Assembly: GCA_028383305.1 (NCBI GenBank)
Contig: JAOEVD010000004.1
Span: 1 to 64,000 of the forward strand
From: Candidatus Puniceispirillum sp.
Lineage (GTDB): Bacteria; Pseudomonadota; Alphaproteobacteria; Puniceispirillales; Puniceispirillaceae
DNA length: 64,000 bases
Direction: 5' to 3'
Position 1 is the first letter of the stretch, and each line of letters opens with the position of its first letter. Positions 8,752 through 18,081 of this stretch are shown piece after piece. The notes below the pieces were generated by a model. It searched no databases. It worked only from the letters and a program-made list of their open reading frames with translations, and had not been told where the DNA came from. A program made the position numbers and the translations under genes.

Positions 8752-9456
8752 ATGACACTCTCAGCCTTGCGTATTGCCATCATTGTTTTCCCGGGATCAA
8801 ATTGCGATAGGGATATGATGGTCGCCATCGAACAATTGACGTCCCGCCGCCCTGCCCTTGTCTGGCATAAAGAAGCTTCGCTTGACGCTGCCGACCTTGT
8901 GATCATTCCGGGTGGCTTTTCATTTGGCGATTATTTGCGCTGCGGTGCGCTTGCTGGCCGCTCGCCGATCATGAATGCTGTGCTTGATCATGCGGCGCGC
9001 GGCGGTGCAGTTATGGGCATTTGCAACGGCTTTCAGATTCTAACCGAAACCGGCATGGTTCCCGGGGTTCTGATCCGCAATGCCGGTTTGAAATTCAGCT
9101 GCCGCAATATTGGATTGCGGCCTTGTGAAACATTAGCCTCGCCCTTTACCATCGGTCTTGATCTTGGCGAAGACCTGACGATCCCAATCGCCCACAATGA
9201 AGGCAATTATTTTGCCGATGCGGACGAGCTTGACCGGATTGAAGGCAATGGTCAGGTGGCGTTCCGCTATGCCGCCAGCGATGCTGCTGGGCCGGTCAAT
9301 CCAAATGGTGCATCGCGTGATATTGCCGGTGTGTTGTCGAACAATGGCCGCGTTCTTGGCATGATGCCACACCCTGAACGCGCCATGTCTAAATTACATG
9401 GCGGCACTGATGGTGCCAAATTCCTGTTAAAATCTCTTGAGGCGCTGGTATCATGA
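8752..9456 (+). CDS. purQ: Phosphoribosylformylglycinamidine synthase, glutaminase subunit PurQ
   Basis: Class I glutamine amidotransferase that feeds ammonia to PurL. The nucleophile is Cys91 in GICNGFQ; His207 and Glu209 in PHPE complete the triad. Length of 234 is normal. ATG 8752 is chosen because the sequence [15 protein letters not shown] follows directly; a longer frame runs back into purS and is not supported. The stop codon overlaps the purL start (ATGA), indicating translational coupling. Confidence 0.97.
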   Translation: MTLSALRIAIIVFPGSNCDRDMMVAIEQLTSRRPALVWHKEASLDAADLVIIPGGFSFGDYLRCGALAGRSPIMNAVLDHAARGGAVMGICNGFQILTETGMVPGVLIRNAGLKFSCRNIGLRPCETLASPFTIGLDLGEDLTIPIAHNEGNYFADADELDRIEGNGQVAFRYAASDAAGPVNPNGASRDIAGVLSNNGRVLGMMPHPERAMSKLHGGTDGAKFLLKSLEALVS

Positions 9457-11663
9457 CTTCAGCATCGGATGTAATGACTTTTGAAAACGCCGTCACAATG
9501 GGTTTGTCGCGTGATGAATGGGATCTGATCAATCAGCGTCTTGGTCGCACGCCAAACCTTTGTGAGCTTGGTATTTTTTCGGCTATGTGGTCGGAGCATT
9601 GCTCATATAAATCATCAAAGAAATGGCTAAAAACGCTGCCCATTGACGGCCCACAAGTCATTGAAGGGCCAGGCGAAAATGCCGGCGCGGTTGATATTGG
9701 TGACGGGCTTGCTGCCATTTTCAAAATCGAAAGCCATAATCACCCTTCTTTTATCGAGCCTTATCAGGGTGCGGCGACTGGCGTTGGCGGTATTTTGCGC
9801 GATGTATTCACCATGGGCGCGCGGCCTGTGGCGCTGTTAAACGCGCTTCGATTTGGCGCGGCTGAGCATGAAAAAACCCGTCATCTCGTTGGCGGCGTTG
9901 TGTCGGGCATTGGCGGCTATGGCAATTGCATTGGCATTCCAACCGTTGGCGGCGAGATCAATTTTGACAAATCTTATAACGGCAATATTCTGGTTAATGC
10001 CATGGCGGTTGGCCTTGCCAATAGCGATCGTATTTTCCGCTCGGCCGCAACAGGCCCAGGCAATCCGGTGATTTATGTTGGTGCCAAAACCGGCCGTGAC
10101 GGTATTCATGGCGCAACAATGGCATCGGCTGAATTTTCTGACGAAACTGAGAGCAAGCGGCCAACCGTTCAGGTTGGTGACCCTTTTACCGGAAAATTGC
10201 TAATGGAGGCCTGCCTGGAGCTGATGGCATCTGACACGGTTTTGTCGATTCAGGATATGGGCGCCGCCGGACTGACCTCATCATCGGTCGAAATGGCATC
10301 AAAAGGCGGTCTTGGCATGGAGATTGATCTCGATCTTGTGCCAGCCCGCGAAGAAAACATGTCAGCCTATGAATTGATGTTATCAGAATCACAAGAACGA
10401 ATGCTGATGGTGCTAAAGCCCGATGCAACCGAAACCGCACGCGCCATTTTCAATAAATTGGATCTTGATTTCATGCCAATTGGCCGTGTGACCGAAACTG
10501 GCCGATTAATCCTGTTGAAAGATGGCGGCACCGCCTGCGATATTCCGATTGGCCCATTGGTCGATGATGCGCCGGAATATGACCGCCCGCATTGTGATGC
10601 ACCAATTCGTAAACAGCTTGCAAGCAGCGATATCACCAATGATGCACCGATTAGCCATATGTTGAAAACCATGCTTGGTCATGTTGATCTAGCCAGCCGC
10701 CGCTGGATTTATGAGCAATATGACAGTCAGGTGATGGCAGACACTATCGCTGGGCCAGGCGGGGATGCTGCATTGGTCAGGGTTCATGGCAGCAAACGCG
10801 GCCTTGCAATGAGTACCGATTGCACGCCGCGCTATGTCGAGGCCGACCCGAAAATTGGAGGCGCACAGGCAGTTGCCGAAGGCTATCGCAATCTGTCAGC
10901 AATTGGCGCAACGCCATTGGCGGTTACCAATAACCTGAATTTTGGCAATCCCGAAAAGCCAGAAATCATGACCCAGCTTGTTGAGTCAGTGCTTGGTATG
11001 GGCGATGCAGCACGCCAGCTCGATACGCCAGTCGTATCAGGCAATGTATCGCTTTATAATGAAACTGGTGGCAAGGCCATTCAGCCCTGCCCGGTGATCG
11101 GCATGGTTGGGGTGATCGAGAATGTTGATGATGCTGTCGGCAATTGCTTTGTTGCCGCAGAACAAGATATTTTCGTAATTGGGCAAGGTGATAAAACCAA
11201 TGATGGCTGGCTTGGCGTATCCATTTACCAGCAGCATCATGGCGATGATGGCATTTATGCGCCGCCACCACTTGACCTTGTGGCTGAACAGAAAACCGGC
11301 AGCTTTGTTCGCCAGCAGATCCTTGGCGGAAGTATCAGCGCCGCGCATGACATCGCCGATGGCGGACTTGTTGTTGCCATTGCCGAAATGGCTATGCGGT
11401 CTGGGTTTGGTGCTGATATTGCGGTGCCAACGACGGGCAATCTTCACGGTTGGGCCTTTGGCGAAGACCAAGCACGGTTTGTTGTGACAACAGCCGATAG
11501 CCAAGAGCTGATCGCCGCGGCAAAAGAGGCTGGTATTGAAATCACAAAACTAGGTATGGTTTCCGATCAAGGCGAATTGAAATTTGGTGACAGTGACACC
11601 ATATCAATAACAGATTTAAATGCTGTGTTTGAGGGCTGTATTCCGGCATTGATGGCTGGCTAG
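9453..11663 (+). CDS. purL: Phosphoribosylformylglycinamidine synthase, large subunit PurL
   Basis: ATP-dependent synthase domain of FGAM synthase, 736 residues, the short form that works with PurS and PurQ. It begins with the conserved pattern [26 protein letters not shown], holds the [14 protein letters not shown]/metal segment and [11 protein letters not shown], and carries a second AIRS-like half. No frameshift is seen. It starts inside the purQ stop (4-bp overlap). Sixty bases separate it from bolA. Confidence 0.97.
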   Translation: MTSASDVMTFENAVTMGLSRDEWDLINQRLGRTPNLCELGIFSAMWSEHCSYKSSKKWLKTLPIDGPQVIEGPGENAGAVDIGDGLAAIFKIESHNHPSFIEPYQGAATGVGGILRDVFTMGARPVALLNALRFGAAEHEKTRHLVGGVVSGIGGYGNCIGIPTVGGEINFDKSYNGNILVNAMAVGLANSDRIFRSAATGPGNPVIYVGAKTGRDGIHGATMASAEFSDETESKRPTVQVGDPFTGKLLMEACLELMASDTVLSIQDMGAAGLTSSSVEMASKGGLGMEIDLDLVPAREENMSAYELMLSESQERMLMVLKPDATETARAIFNKLDLDFMPIGRVTETGRLILLKDGGTACDIPIGPLVDDAPEYDRPHCDAPIRKQLASSDITNDAPISHMLKTMLGHVDLASRRWIYEQYDSQVMADTIAGPGGDAALVRVHGSKRGLAMSTDCTPRYVEADPKIGGAQAVAEGYRNLSAIGATPLAVTNNLNFGNPEKPEIMTQLVESVLGMGDAARQLDTPVVSGNVSLYNETGGKAIQPCPVIGMVGVIENVDDAVGNCFVAAEQDIFVIGQGDKTNDGWLGVSIYQQHHGDDGIYAPPPLDLVAEQKTGSFVRQQILGGSISAAHDIADGGLVVAIAEMAMRSGFGADIAVPTTGNLHGWAFGEDQARFVVTTADSQELIAAAKEAGIEITKLGMVSDQGELKFGDSDTISITDLNAVFEGCIPALMAG

Positions 11664-11722
11664 TCAAACAGGTAACAGCCGAAACAGCATTTCGCCAAGC
11701 GGCATAAAAAGGAGCAACAACC

Positions 11723-11959
11723 ATGGCAATGGCAGCATGTGAAATCGAAAATCTGATCAAGGTCGCCTTTCCAGATGCCATCATCACCATCGAAGATTTA
11801 CGCGGCGATGGTGATCATTACGCCTGCAACGTGATCTCTAGCGCCTTTGCTGGCAAGAATCGTGTTCAGCAACATCAGATGGTTTACAAGGCACTTGGTG
11901 GCCGTATGGGCGGGGAGTTACACGCACTCGCCCTGCAAACATCGGCACCGCAAAATTAA
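11723..11959 (+). CDS. BolA-family protein
   Basis: A 78-residue BolA-like protein with the family core (DLRGDGDHYACNVIS, then QHQMVYKALGGRMGGELHAL, containing the conserved His). BolA proteins pair with CGFS glutaredoxins to hold or transfer [2Fe-2S] clusters, and exactly such a glutaredoxin gene follows 47 bases later. AGGAG lies 8 bases before ATG. It is close to the short IbaG/BolA2-like type; the finer subfamily is not assigned. Confidence 0.93.
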   Translation: MAMAACEIENLIKVAFPDAIITIEDLRGDGDHYACNVISSAFAGKNRVQQHQMVYKALGGRMGGELHALALQTSAPQN

Positions 11960-12006
11960 AACCCCGTTACCAACAGGGCATGACGCCCAGTTTTAGGAGC
12001 AAAATT

Positions 12007-12345
12007 ATGTTGGATGATGCACTCAAGACCCGCATTGATAGTGAAATTGGCAGCGAGCAAGTTGTGCTTTTTATGAAAGGTACACCAGTATTCCCACAAT
12101 GCGGTTTTTCCGCAGCGGTCGTGGGCGTTTTATCGCATCTTGGCGTTAAATTTCGCGGCATAAATGTGTTGGAAGATGACAATATCCGCGAAGGCATCAA
12201 GGCCTATTCAGACTGGCCAACGATCCCACAGCTTTATGTAAAAGGCGAATTCGTCGGCGGTTGTGACATCATTCGTGAAATGTATGAAACGGGTGAATTG
12301 ACCGAAATGTTTCAAACACATGGCATTAATGTCCAGCCAAGCTAG
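12007..12345 (+). CDS. grxD: Monothiol glutaredoxin, Grx4 family
   Basis: 112 residues with the CGFS active site (Cys32) after KGTPVFPQ, plus WPTIPQLYVKGEFVGGCDI, the glutathione-binding region. These proteins carry [2Fe-2S] clusters with glutathione and work with BolA partners, whose gene is next door. ATG 12007 is preceded by AGGAG at a good distance; an ATG 27 bases upstream lacks one. It is the last gene of the plus-strand purine/bolA run. Confidence 0.96.
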   Translation: MLDDALKTRIDSEIGSEQVVLFMKGTPVFPQCGFSAAVVGVLSHLGVKFRGINVLEDDNIREGIKAYSDWPTIPQLYVKGEFVGGCDIIREMYETGELTEMFQTHGINVQPS

Positions 12346-12360
12346 GCTGGCAAGATAAGC

Positions 12361-12411
12361 AAAACCACACCGCTGGCATTTATTGGCAAAGCCCTAGTCG
12401 GCGGTGTGGCT
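12361..12411. terminator. Possible bidirectional hairpin terminator
   Basis: CCACACCGC (12364-12372) pairs perfectly with GCGGTGTGG (12400-12408), flanked by AAA and TTT, between the convergent ends of grxD and the monooxygenase-like gene. The loop is long (27 bases), and one arm covers the last codons of the minus-strand gene. Confidence 0.4.
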
Positions 12412-12768
12412 TTCAACGATATTATCCGACATGAAGGCGCGTTCCGACACAACCTCGGCAATGCGTATCCGGTACCAATCATAAAATTCCTGCCGTCCCA
12501 TCGCTTGGGCGACCATATGTTCGGCGTGGCCGCGCCATTGCGTAATCGCATCACGATCAGTCCAATAGGAAACAGTGATGCTAATCCCATCATCACTAAC
12601 AACCGATTCAACCCCAAGAAAGCCGGTCTGTTGCTGCGCCAGCGCTACCATGCGATCAGCGGTAATTTCATAAATATCATCGCCGCTTAGACTGCGCTGG
12701 GCGGTGAAAATTACCGCGTAATATCGCTCAGGCCAGCCTGTTTTTGCGTCAACATTGCTATCATCCAT
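12394..12768 (-). CDS. Antibiotic biosynthesis monooxygenase (ABM)-domain protein
   Basis: A 124-residue protein with an ABM-like ferredoxin fold: a YYAVIFTAQRS strand, a helix of MVALAQQQTGFLGVES type, then the SVSYW-type strand and WRGHAEHMVAQ. Members include small cofactor-poor oxygenases and haem-degrading enzymes; substrate cannot be told. The ribosome site (AGAGG) overlaps the stop codon of the upstream GNAT gene, so the two are probably co-translated. Confidence 0.75.
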   Translation of the reverse strand: MDDSNVDAKTGWPERYYAVIFTAQRSLSGDDIYEITADRMVALAQQQTGFLGVESVVSDDGISITVSYWTDRDAITQWRGHAEHMVAQAMGRQEFYDWYRIRIAEVVSERAFMSDNIVESHTAD

Positions 12769-12777
12769 TGGAAACCT

Positions 12778-13227
12778 CTACGGTTGGTGAATCATCTTTT
12801 CAAAACAGACCCGCTTAAATCCATGTTCTTCACGTCGCGCAATCACGCGAAAACCAGAATTACGGTACCAATCAATATTTTCATGCATTAATTCATTTGT
12901 GTGGAGCTGATAAGACACTACCCCCCTTTCTGCCATAAAGGATTCGCTATGCCGGATTAATGCCGCCCCAATACCCTGCCCCTGACTTGACGGCGCAACG
13001 GCGATATTATCAAGCCGCCAGCAAGCCAAGTCATGGCAAAGCACCACATAACCGCAAATCACGTCATTTGTTGCAATAAAAACTGTTTCATCAGTGATAT
13101 GGCGGGTAAAATCGGCAAGCATCGGTGCCGGTGGACGGCCAATGCGAGCGACATAATGCCGATAGGCTTCATGTGCCAGACGAACCAGATTTGGCGCATC
13201 GCTTAATGTCCCACGACATATGCTCAT
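12778..13227 (-). CDS. GNAT-family N-acetyltransferase
   Basis: A 149-residue single GNAT domain. The acetyl-CoA loop is SSQGQGIGAALIR (motif A), preceded by the LDNIAVAP strand, and WYRNSGFRVIARRE forms the typical C-terminal part. The acceptor is unknown. Nine bases separate it from the ABM-domain gene that it appears to lead. I see no clear ribosome site before ATG 13227. Confidence 0.87.
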   Translation of the reverse strand: MSICRGTLSDAPNLVRLAHEAYRHYVARIGRPPAPMLADFTRHITDETVFIATNDVICGYVVLCHDLACWRLDNIAVAPSSQGQGIGAALIRHSESFMAERGVVSYQLHTNELMHENIDWYRNSGFRVIARREEHGFKRVCFEKMIHQP

Positions 13228-13331
13228 AATCAGATATTAGCATGAAAAGCCTTTTACCAGAACCGCATTAACAAACCGGCACAAACCAGCACCGCCACCA
13301 TCATTTGCATATAATCAGGCCATATAGACCA

Positions 13332-13362
13332 TAAAAAAGGGCGGCACTTTCGAGCCGCCCTT
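13332..13362 (-). terminator. Rho-independent terminator of rpsD
   Basis: On the minus strand a perfect 9-bp stem (AAGGGCGGC with GCCGCCCTT, 8-base loop) ends in a run of six T. It lies about 46 bases downstream of the rpsD stop codon. Confidence 0.92.
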
Positions 13363-13408
13363 CTAAAACAGGATATTAACCTCGCCGGTTCAAACCGACG
13401 CTCAAGAT

Positions 13409-14035
13409 TTAACGTGAGTAATATTCGACCACTAGATTTGGTTCCATCTGAACTGGATAAGGCACCTCATCGAGGCTTGGCACCCGAACAAAAGTTGCTG
13501 CAAATTTTGTATGATCTGCATCAACATATTCTGGAACATCACGCTCGACCGAAGCAATTGCTTCGAGAACCGCAGGAATGTTCTTTGCCTTTTCTTTCAG
13601 GCTAATCACATCGCCGGGCTTTAACATCACTGATGCAATGTTACAACGCTTGCCATTTAGCAAGACATGGCCGTGGTTGATCGTCTGACGAGCCGCAAAA
13701 ACGGTTGGCACCAATTTAGCACGGTACAATAAGGCATCCAGACGGCATTCAAGAATACCAACAAGGTTCTGGCCTGTGTCACCGCGACGACGAACCGCTT
13801 CGGCATAATATTTTTTGAACTGCTTTTCACCGATATTGCCGTAATAGCCTTTCAGCTTTTGCTTGGCCATCAGCTGCACACCAAAATCGGTTGGCTTTTT
13901 GCGGCGCTGACCATGCTGGCCCGGTCCATATTCCCGTGAATTTACAGGTGATTTTGGGCGACCCCACAGGTTTACACCAAGACGGCGGTCAATTTTATGC
14001 TTTGAGGAGTGCCGCTTGTGATCGGACTTTGCCAT
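13409..14035 (-). CDS. rpsD: 30S ribosomal protein S4
   Basis: A 208-residue primary 16S rRNA-binding protein of the small subunit body. The N-terminus ([14 protein letters not shown]), the [17 protein letters not shown] segment and the S4 domain ([15 protein letters not shown] onward, [10 protein letters not shown]) are all present. AGGAG precedes ATG at 7 bases. Here it is a single-gene unit with its own terminator rather than part of the alpha operon. S4 often represses its own mRNA, and a 160-base leader is available, but I could not identify a binding structure. Confidence 0.98.
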   Translation of the reverse strand: MAKSDHKRHSSKHKIDRRLGVNLWGRPKSPVNSREYGPGQHGQRRKKPTDFGVQLMAKQKLKGYYGNIGEKQFKKYYAEAVRRRGDTGQNLVGILECRLDALLYRAKLVPTVFAARQTINHGHVLLNGKRCNIASVMLKPGDVISLKEKAKNIPAVLEAIASVERDVPEYVDADHTKFAATFVRVPSLDEVPYPVQMEPNLVVEYYSR

Positions 14036-14195
14036 TGTTTGGCTCCTTTTTCCTTTGTTGCCCCGGTAGGGTCGCCATAACAGCCAAGGCTGATATTTTG
14101 ACCGGCATCACACCCCGCTGGTGCAATCCGCGTTCCCGAGAATTTGCCGGAAAATATGAGCATTTGACCCTTTTGTCAAACATATTTCGCAATGG

Positions 14196-15008
14196 CTAGT
14201 CGCGTTTTCGCGTTAGCGCCTGAATCACCCCGTGAAGCGTGCTAATTTCCTGCGCTGATGGGGCTGCCCGAGTGAAAAATGCGCGTAAATTCCGTTTGAC
14301 CACATGGCTCATATAGGGCGCGGTAAAAAAACCACCATCATCAAGCGCGGATTCAAGCCGCTGAAAGAAAAAATCACGCTCTTTGATTGAGGCTGGAGGC
14401 GCATCCGGCATGATTGGCTTTGCCAATTGATCCAAATTTGATTGATCTGAAGCCGCAGCATCGCCCTGCTGGCTTGCAAGATAGGCAGCCATTCGCCATT
14501 CCCATGCCATCAACAAAACCGCCTGCGCCAGATTCAACGATGGGTAAGGCGGATTTAACGGCGCGGTCACAAGAATATCAGCAAGCACAACCTCATCATT
14601 ATCAAGTCCTGAGGCTTCAGGCCCAAACAGCATTGCAACCCTGCCGGATGATGCCGCATCGGCGGGTGATGCCATTGATTGTCGGTCATGCGCCAGCATC
14701 ATCATGGCAGCGGCGCGTGGATCAGCGCTTTTAATCGGCAAATCACGCCGTCTGGCACTGGCCGCCACCATTAATGACACATCAAAAGCTGCATCAGCCA
14801 AATTGTCGTAAACACGCGCCTTTTCAATGATTTCGCTTCCCCCCGCGGCCAATGGCAATGCCGCAGAGTTTGGCCAGCCATCGCGCGGTGCGACAAGCCG
14901 AAGATCACTCAGCCCACAGTTCATCATGGCGCGGGCGGCCGATCCAATATTTTCGCCCATTTGCGGGCGCGCCAAAATCACAATTGGCGCGGTTGGCAGG
15001 ATTGTCAT
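14196..15008 (-). CDS. trmJ: TrmJ-type tRNA ribose 2'-O-methyltransferase (SpoU/SPOUT)
   Basis: A 270-residue SPOUT methyltransferase with all three SpoU motifs: NIGSAARAMMNCGL (20-33), LFGPEASGL and YPSLNLAQAV. The TrmJ subgroup methylates position 32 of the tRNA anticodon loop. A C-terminal helical extension follows the domain, as in TrmJ. The start codon overlaps the cimA stop by 4 bp, so it is coupled to cimA. Residue specificity (C or U) is not visible from sequence. Confidence 0.9.
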   Translation of the reverse strand: MTILPTAPIVILARPQMGENIGSAARAMMNCGLSDLRLVAPRDGWPNSAALPLAAGGSEIIEKARVYDNLADAAFDVSLMVAASARRRDLPIKSADPRAAAMMMLAHDRQSMASPADAASSGRVAMLFGPEASGLDNDEVVLADILVTAPLNPPYPSLNLAQAVLLMAWEWRMAAYLASQQGDAAASDQSNLDQLAKPIMPDAPPASIKERDFFFQRLESALDDGGFFTAPYMSHVVKRNLRAFFTRAAPSAQEISTLHGVIQALTRKRD

Positions 15009-16621
15009 TTTGAAATCGACTTTGGACCAGCAATCTTATCATGCTGCAATTTCCAGATCATGCCATCACCAAGCGCGGCAACCGAAGCATCGATAATATT
15101 GGTCGATAGACCAACCGTGCGCCAGACAGGGCCGCCCGGAACACAAAATTCGATCATCACACGGGTCACAGCACCGGTTCCCGACCCTTCGGCTGCATCA
15201 AGAATACGAACCTTATAATCAACCAGCTCGACATCGGCCAGCGATGGATAGGCAGCAACCAACGCCTTGCGCATGGCGGTATCAACCGCATTCACCGGAC
15301 CATTGCCGATGGCGGCTTCGTGGAAACAATCATCACCAACAAAAATTGTTGTTGTGGCTTCGGATTCAACAACCAGTTCACCACGCGCATTAAAACGGCG
15401 CTCATCCATGACACGGAACCGGCCAATACGAAAATATTCCGGCACTTCACCAAGCATCTGACGGGCAAGAAGCTCAAAACTGGCTTCGGCTGAGTCAAAA
15501 GCCCAGCCTTCAAATTCCTTTGCCTTCACGACGCTGATCAGCGTATCGAGTCTTTCATCCTTGGGATCAATTTCGATCTTGAACTGGGCAAACCGCGCCA
15601 GCATGTTTGAACGACCGGCTTGATCTGAGACAAGATAATGCCGTTCATTACCAACCTTTTCCGGCGGTACATGTTCGTAGGTGCGCGGGTCTTTTTGCGC
15701 GGCAGATGCGTGCAACCCGCCCTTATGGGCAAAGGCCGCCACGCCAACATAGGGCGCATGGGCATCCGATGCCCGATTCAACCGGTCATCAAGAAACCGT
15801 GACAAACCCATTAATTTCGGAAGATTAGCCTCGGAAATGCTGGTTCCATAATCGGTTTTCAGTACCAAACTAGGGATAAGCGAAATCAGATTGGCATTGC
15901 CGCACCGTTCGCCAAGCCCGTTAATTGTGCCTTGCACCTGACGCGCCCCAGCGGCAATCGCCGCCAATGAATTTGCCACGGCAACGCCAGCATCATTATG
16001 ACAATGGATTCCCAAGCGGATATCAGGCATTTTTTTGTGAACAGCACTAACAATATCAAACACTTCATCGGGAAGCGTGCCGCCATTCGTGTCGCAAAGA
16101 ACAACCCATGTTGCGCCGCCTTCATTAGCCGCACGAATACAATCAAGCGCAAAACCAGGATTATTTTTGTAACCATCAAAGAAATGTTCGCAATCAAACA
16201 TTGGCTCCCGGCCACGATCAGCGGCGGCGATCAGCGATTGACGGATCATTTCCAGGTTTTCATCAAGCGTTGTGTTCAATGCTGTTTTTACATGGAAATC
16301 CCATGTTTTTCCAACAAGACAAGAAGCGTCAACTTCGGCATCAATCACCGCACTCAAGCCTGGATCATTCGCCGTGCTGCGGCCACCGCGGCGAGTCATG
16401 CCAAACGAAACAAGCTTGGCATTTTTCATTTTTGGCGGCTTGGCAAAAAACGCATCATCTGTTGGGTTTGCGCCTGGCCAGCCAGCTTCGATATAATCAA
16501 TGCCTATGTCATCAAGCGCATGGGCAATTGCAACCTTATCGGCGCGCGAAAAATCGACGCCGCGGGTTTGCCCGCCATCGCGTAATGTGGTGTCAAACAA
16601 CCATATTTTATCGCTACCCAT
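15005..16621 (-). CDS. cimA: (R)-citramalate synthase
   Basis: A DRE-TIM metallolyase-type enzyme: LFDTTLRDGGQ near the N-terminus, IHCHNDAGVAVAN and NGLGERCGNANL carry metal and catalytic residues, and a C-terminal regulatory domain follows from about residue 400. Length of 538 and AHKGGLHASA fit the CimA group better than 2-isopropylmalate synthase. It condenses acetyl-CoA with pyruvate, giving 2-oxobutyrate for isoleucine without threonine deaminase; the IlvBNC enzymes for the next steps are elsewhere in this window. A GGGAG site 7 bases before ATG 16621 decides the start. Confidence 0.9.
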   Translation of the reverse strand: MGSDKIWLFDTTLRDGGQTRGVDFSRADKVAIAHALDDIGIDYIEAGWPGANPTDDAFFAKPPKMKNAKLVSFGMTRRGGRSTANDPGLSAVIDAEVDASCLVGKTWDFHVKTALNTTLDENLEMIRQSLIAAADRGREPMFDCEHFFDGYKNNPGFALDCIRAANEGGATWVVLCDTNGGTLPDEVFDIVSAVHKKMPDIRLGIHCHNDAGVAVANSLAAIAAGARQVQGTINGLGERCGNANLISLIPSLVLKTDYGTSISEANLPKLMGLSRFLDDRLNRASDAHAPYVGVAAFAHKGGLHASAAQKDPRTYEHVPPEKVGNERHYLVSDQAGRSNMLARFAQFKIEIDPKDERLDTLISVVKAKEFEGWAFDSAEASFELLARQMLGEVPEYFRIGRFRVMDERRFNARGELVVESEATTTIFVGDDCFHEAAIGNGPVNAVDTAMRKALVAAYPSLADVELVDYKVRILDAAEGSGTGAVTRVMIEFCVPGGPVWRTVGLSTNIIDASVAALGDGMIWKLQHDKIAGPKSISK

Positions 16622-16713
16622 TGGTAATCTCCCACCGCCTGTGACCGGCAATAAATGGCCGACAAGCCGATCTATGCTCGTCTTTGCAGCATCGGTTTAG
16701 CAAAAACGCCCGT

Positions 16714-18081
16714 TCATTGCCAGCGTCGCCGCCAAATCGTCCCATCAACACTATCTTCAAGAATAATGCCAGCACCCGTCAATTGATCACGAATTTCATC
16801 AGCTTTGGCAAATTCACGGTTGGCGCGAGCTTGTTTCCGCGCTTCGATAAGGCCGTCAATGGCAGCATCATCCAAACCATCATCGGTTGCAGCATCACCC
16901 GCCTTGGCCCAGCTATCGGCACTTTGCTGCAAAAGACCGAGAACTGCAGCGCTGGCCTTTAACGCCTTTGCCGCAGCAGCATCACCTTTGTTTGCCAAGC
17001 GCGCCAATTCATGCAACCGCGCCATCGCTGCAGGCGTGTTTAGATCATCAAGAAGGCAAGCAATAAAATCAGCATCAATTTTGTCTTGCGAGGCGTCAAC
17101 ATCGGCAACTGCACGATATAGCCGGTCAAGACCGTTGCGCGCGTCACACATGGCGTTATCTGATAAATCCAACGGCGCGCGGTAATGCGCCGACAAGAGC
17201 GCCGCACGCAAGGTCTCGCCGCGATATTGATCAGCAGCATCAGTAACCGAAATAATATTGCCAAGCGATTTTGACATTTTTTCGTCATTCATCGTGACAA
17301 AGCCGTTATGCAGCCAATAATGCGCCATTTTTGTTTGATCATGCGCACAACAGCTTTGTGCGATTTCATTTTCATGATGCGGGAAAATCAAATCCAACCC
17401 ACCGGCATGAATATCAAATACCTCGCCAAGATAGGATTTGGCCATCGCCGAACATTCAATATGCCACCCGGGTCGCCCACGTCCCCAGGGACTGTCCCAC
17501 CCGGGCTGATCATCACTGCTTGGCTTCCATAGGGTGAAATCGGCTGGTTCACGCTTGTAAGGGGCAACTTCGACCCGCGCACCGGCAATCATGTCATCCA
17601 TCGACCGTTTGGATAGCGATCCATAATCAGCCATTGTTGAGACTTGAAACAATACATGGCCATCGGCCGCATAAGCATGGCCTTTATCAATCAGGGTGGT
17701 GATCATGGCCTGCATTTCGGCGATATGATGCGTTGCACGTGGTTCGATATCGGGTGCAAGCGCGCCAAGCCGTTCGGTATCTTGATGAAATGTCTCAATC
17801 GTTTCAGCGCATAATTCATCAATGCCAATGCCACGTTCGGCAGCGCGAATGTTAATTTTATCATCAACATCGGTGATATTGCGAACATAGGTGACCTTGG
17901 CATGGCGAAGCCGCAAAAGCCGCACCAACACATCAAACACCACAATCGGACGCGCATTGCCAAGATGAATCCGGCCATAAACCGTTGGTCCACAGGCATA
18001 GACCCGCACATGGTCATTGTCGATCGGAACGAAATCTTCTTTTTTGCGGGTCAGGGTATTATGTAGTTTTAGCACGCTCAT
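16714..18081 (-). CDS. cysS: Cysteinyl-tRNA synthetase
   Basis: Class I aminoacyl-tRNA synthetase, 455 residues. The HIGH motif appears as HLGN (39-42) and the second signature as KMSKS. Zinc ligands include Cys30 and a Cys in WHIECSAM, with HHENEIAQ further on. Its start overlaps the gltX stop by 4 bp, so the two synthetase genes are translationally coupled. Confidence 0.97.
   Translation of the reverse strand: MSVLKLHNTLTRKKEDFVPIDNDHVRVYACGPTVYGRIHLGNARPIVVFDVLVRLLRLRHAKVTYVRNITDVDDKINIRAAERGIGIDELCAETIETFHQDTERLGALAPDIEPRATHHIAEMQAMITTLIDKGHAYAADGHVLFQVSTMADYGSLSKRSMDDMIAGARVEVAPYKREPADFTLWKPSSDDQPGWDSPWGRGRPGWHIECSAMAKSYLGEVFDIHAGGLDLIFPHHENEIAQSCCAHDQTKMAHYWLHNGFVTMNDEKMSKSLGNIISVTDAADQYRGETLRAALLSAHYRAPLDLSDNAMCDARNGLDRLYRAVADVDASQDKIDADFIACLLDDLNTPAAMARLHELARLANKGDAAAAKALKASAAVLGLLQQSADSWAKAGDAATDDGLDDAAIDGLIEARKQARANREFAKADEIRDQLTGAGIILEDSVDGTIWRRRWQ

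Noticed and set aside
15998-16585. 195-residue frame opposite cimA
   Set aside because: Antisense shadow; the minus-strand frame holds clear CimA motifs.
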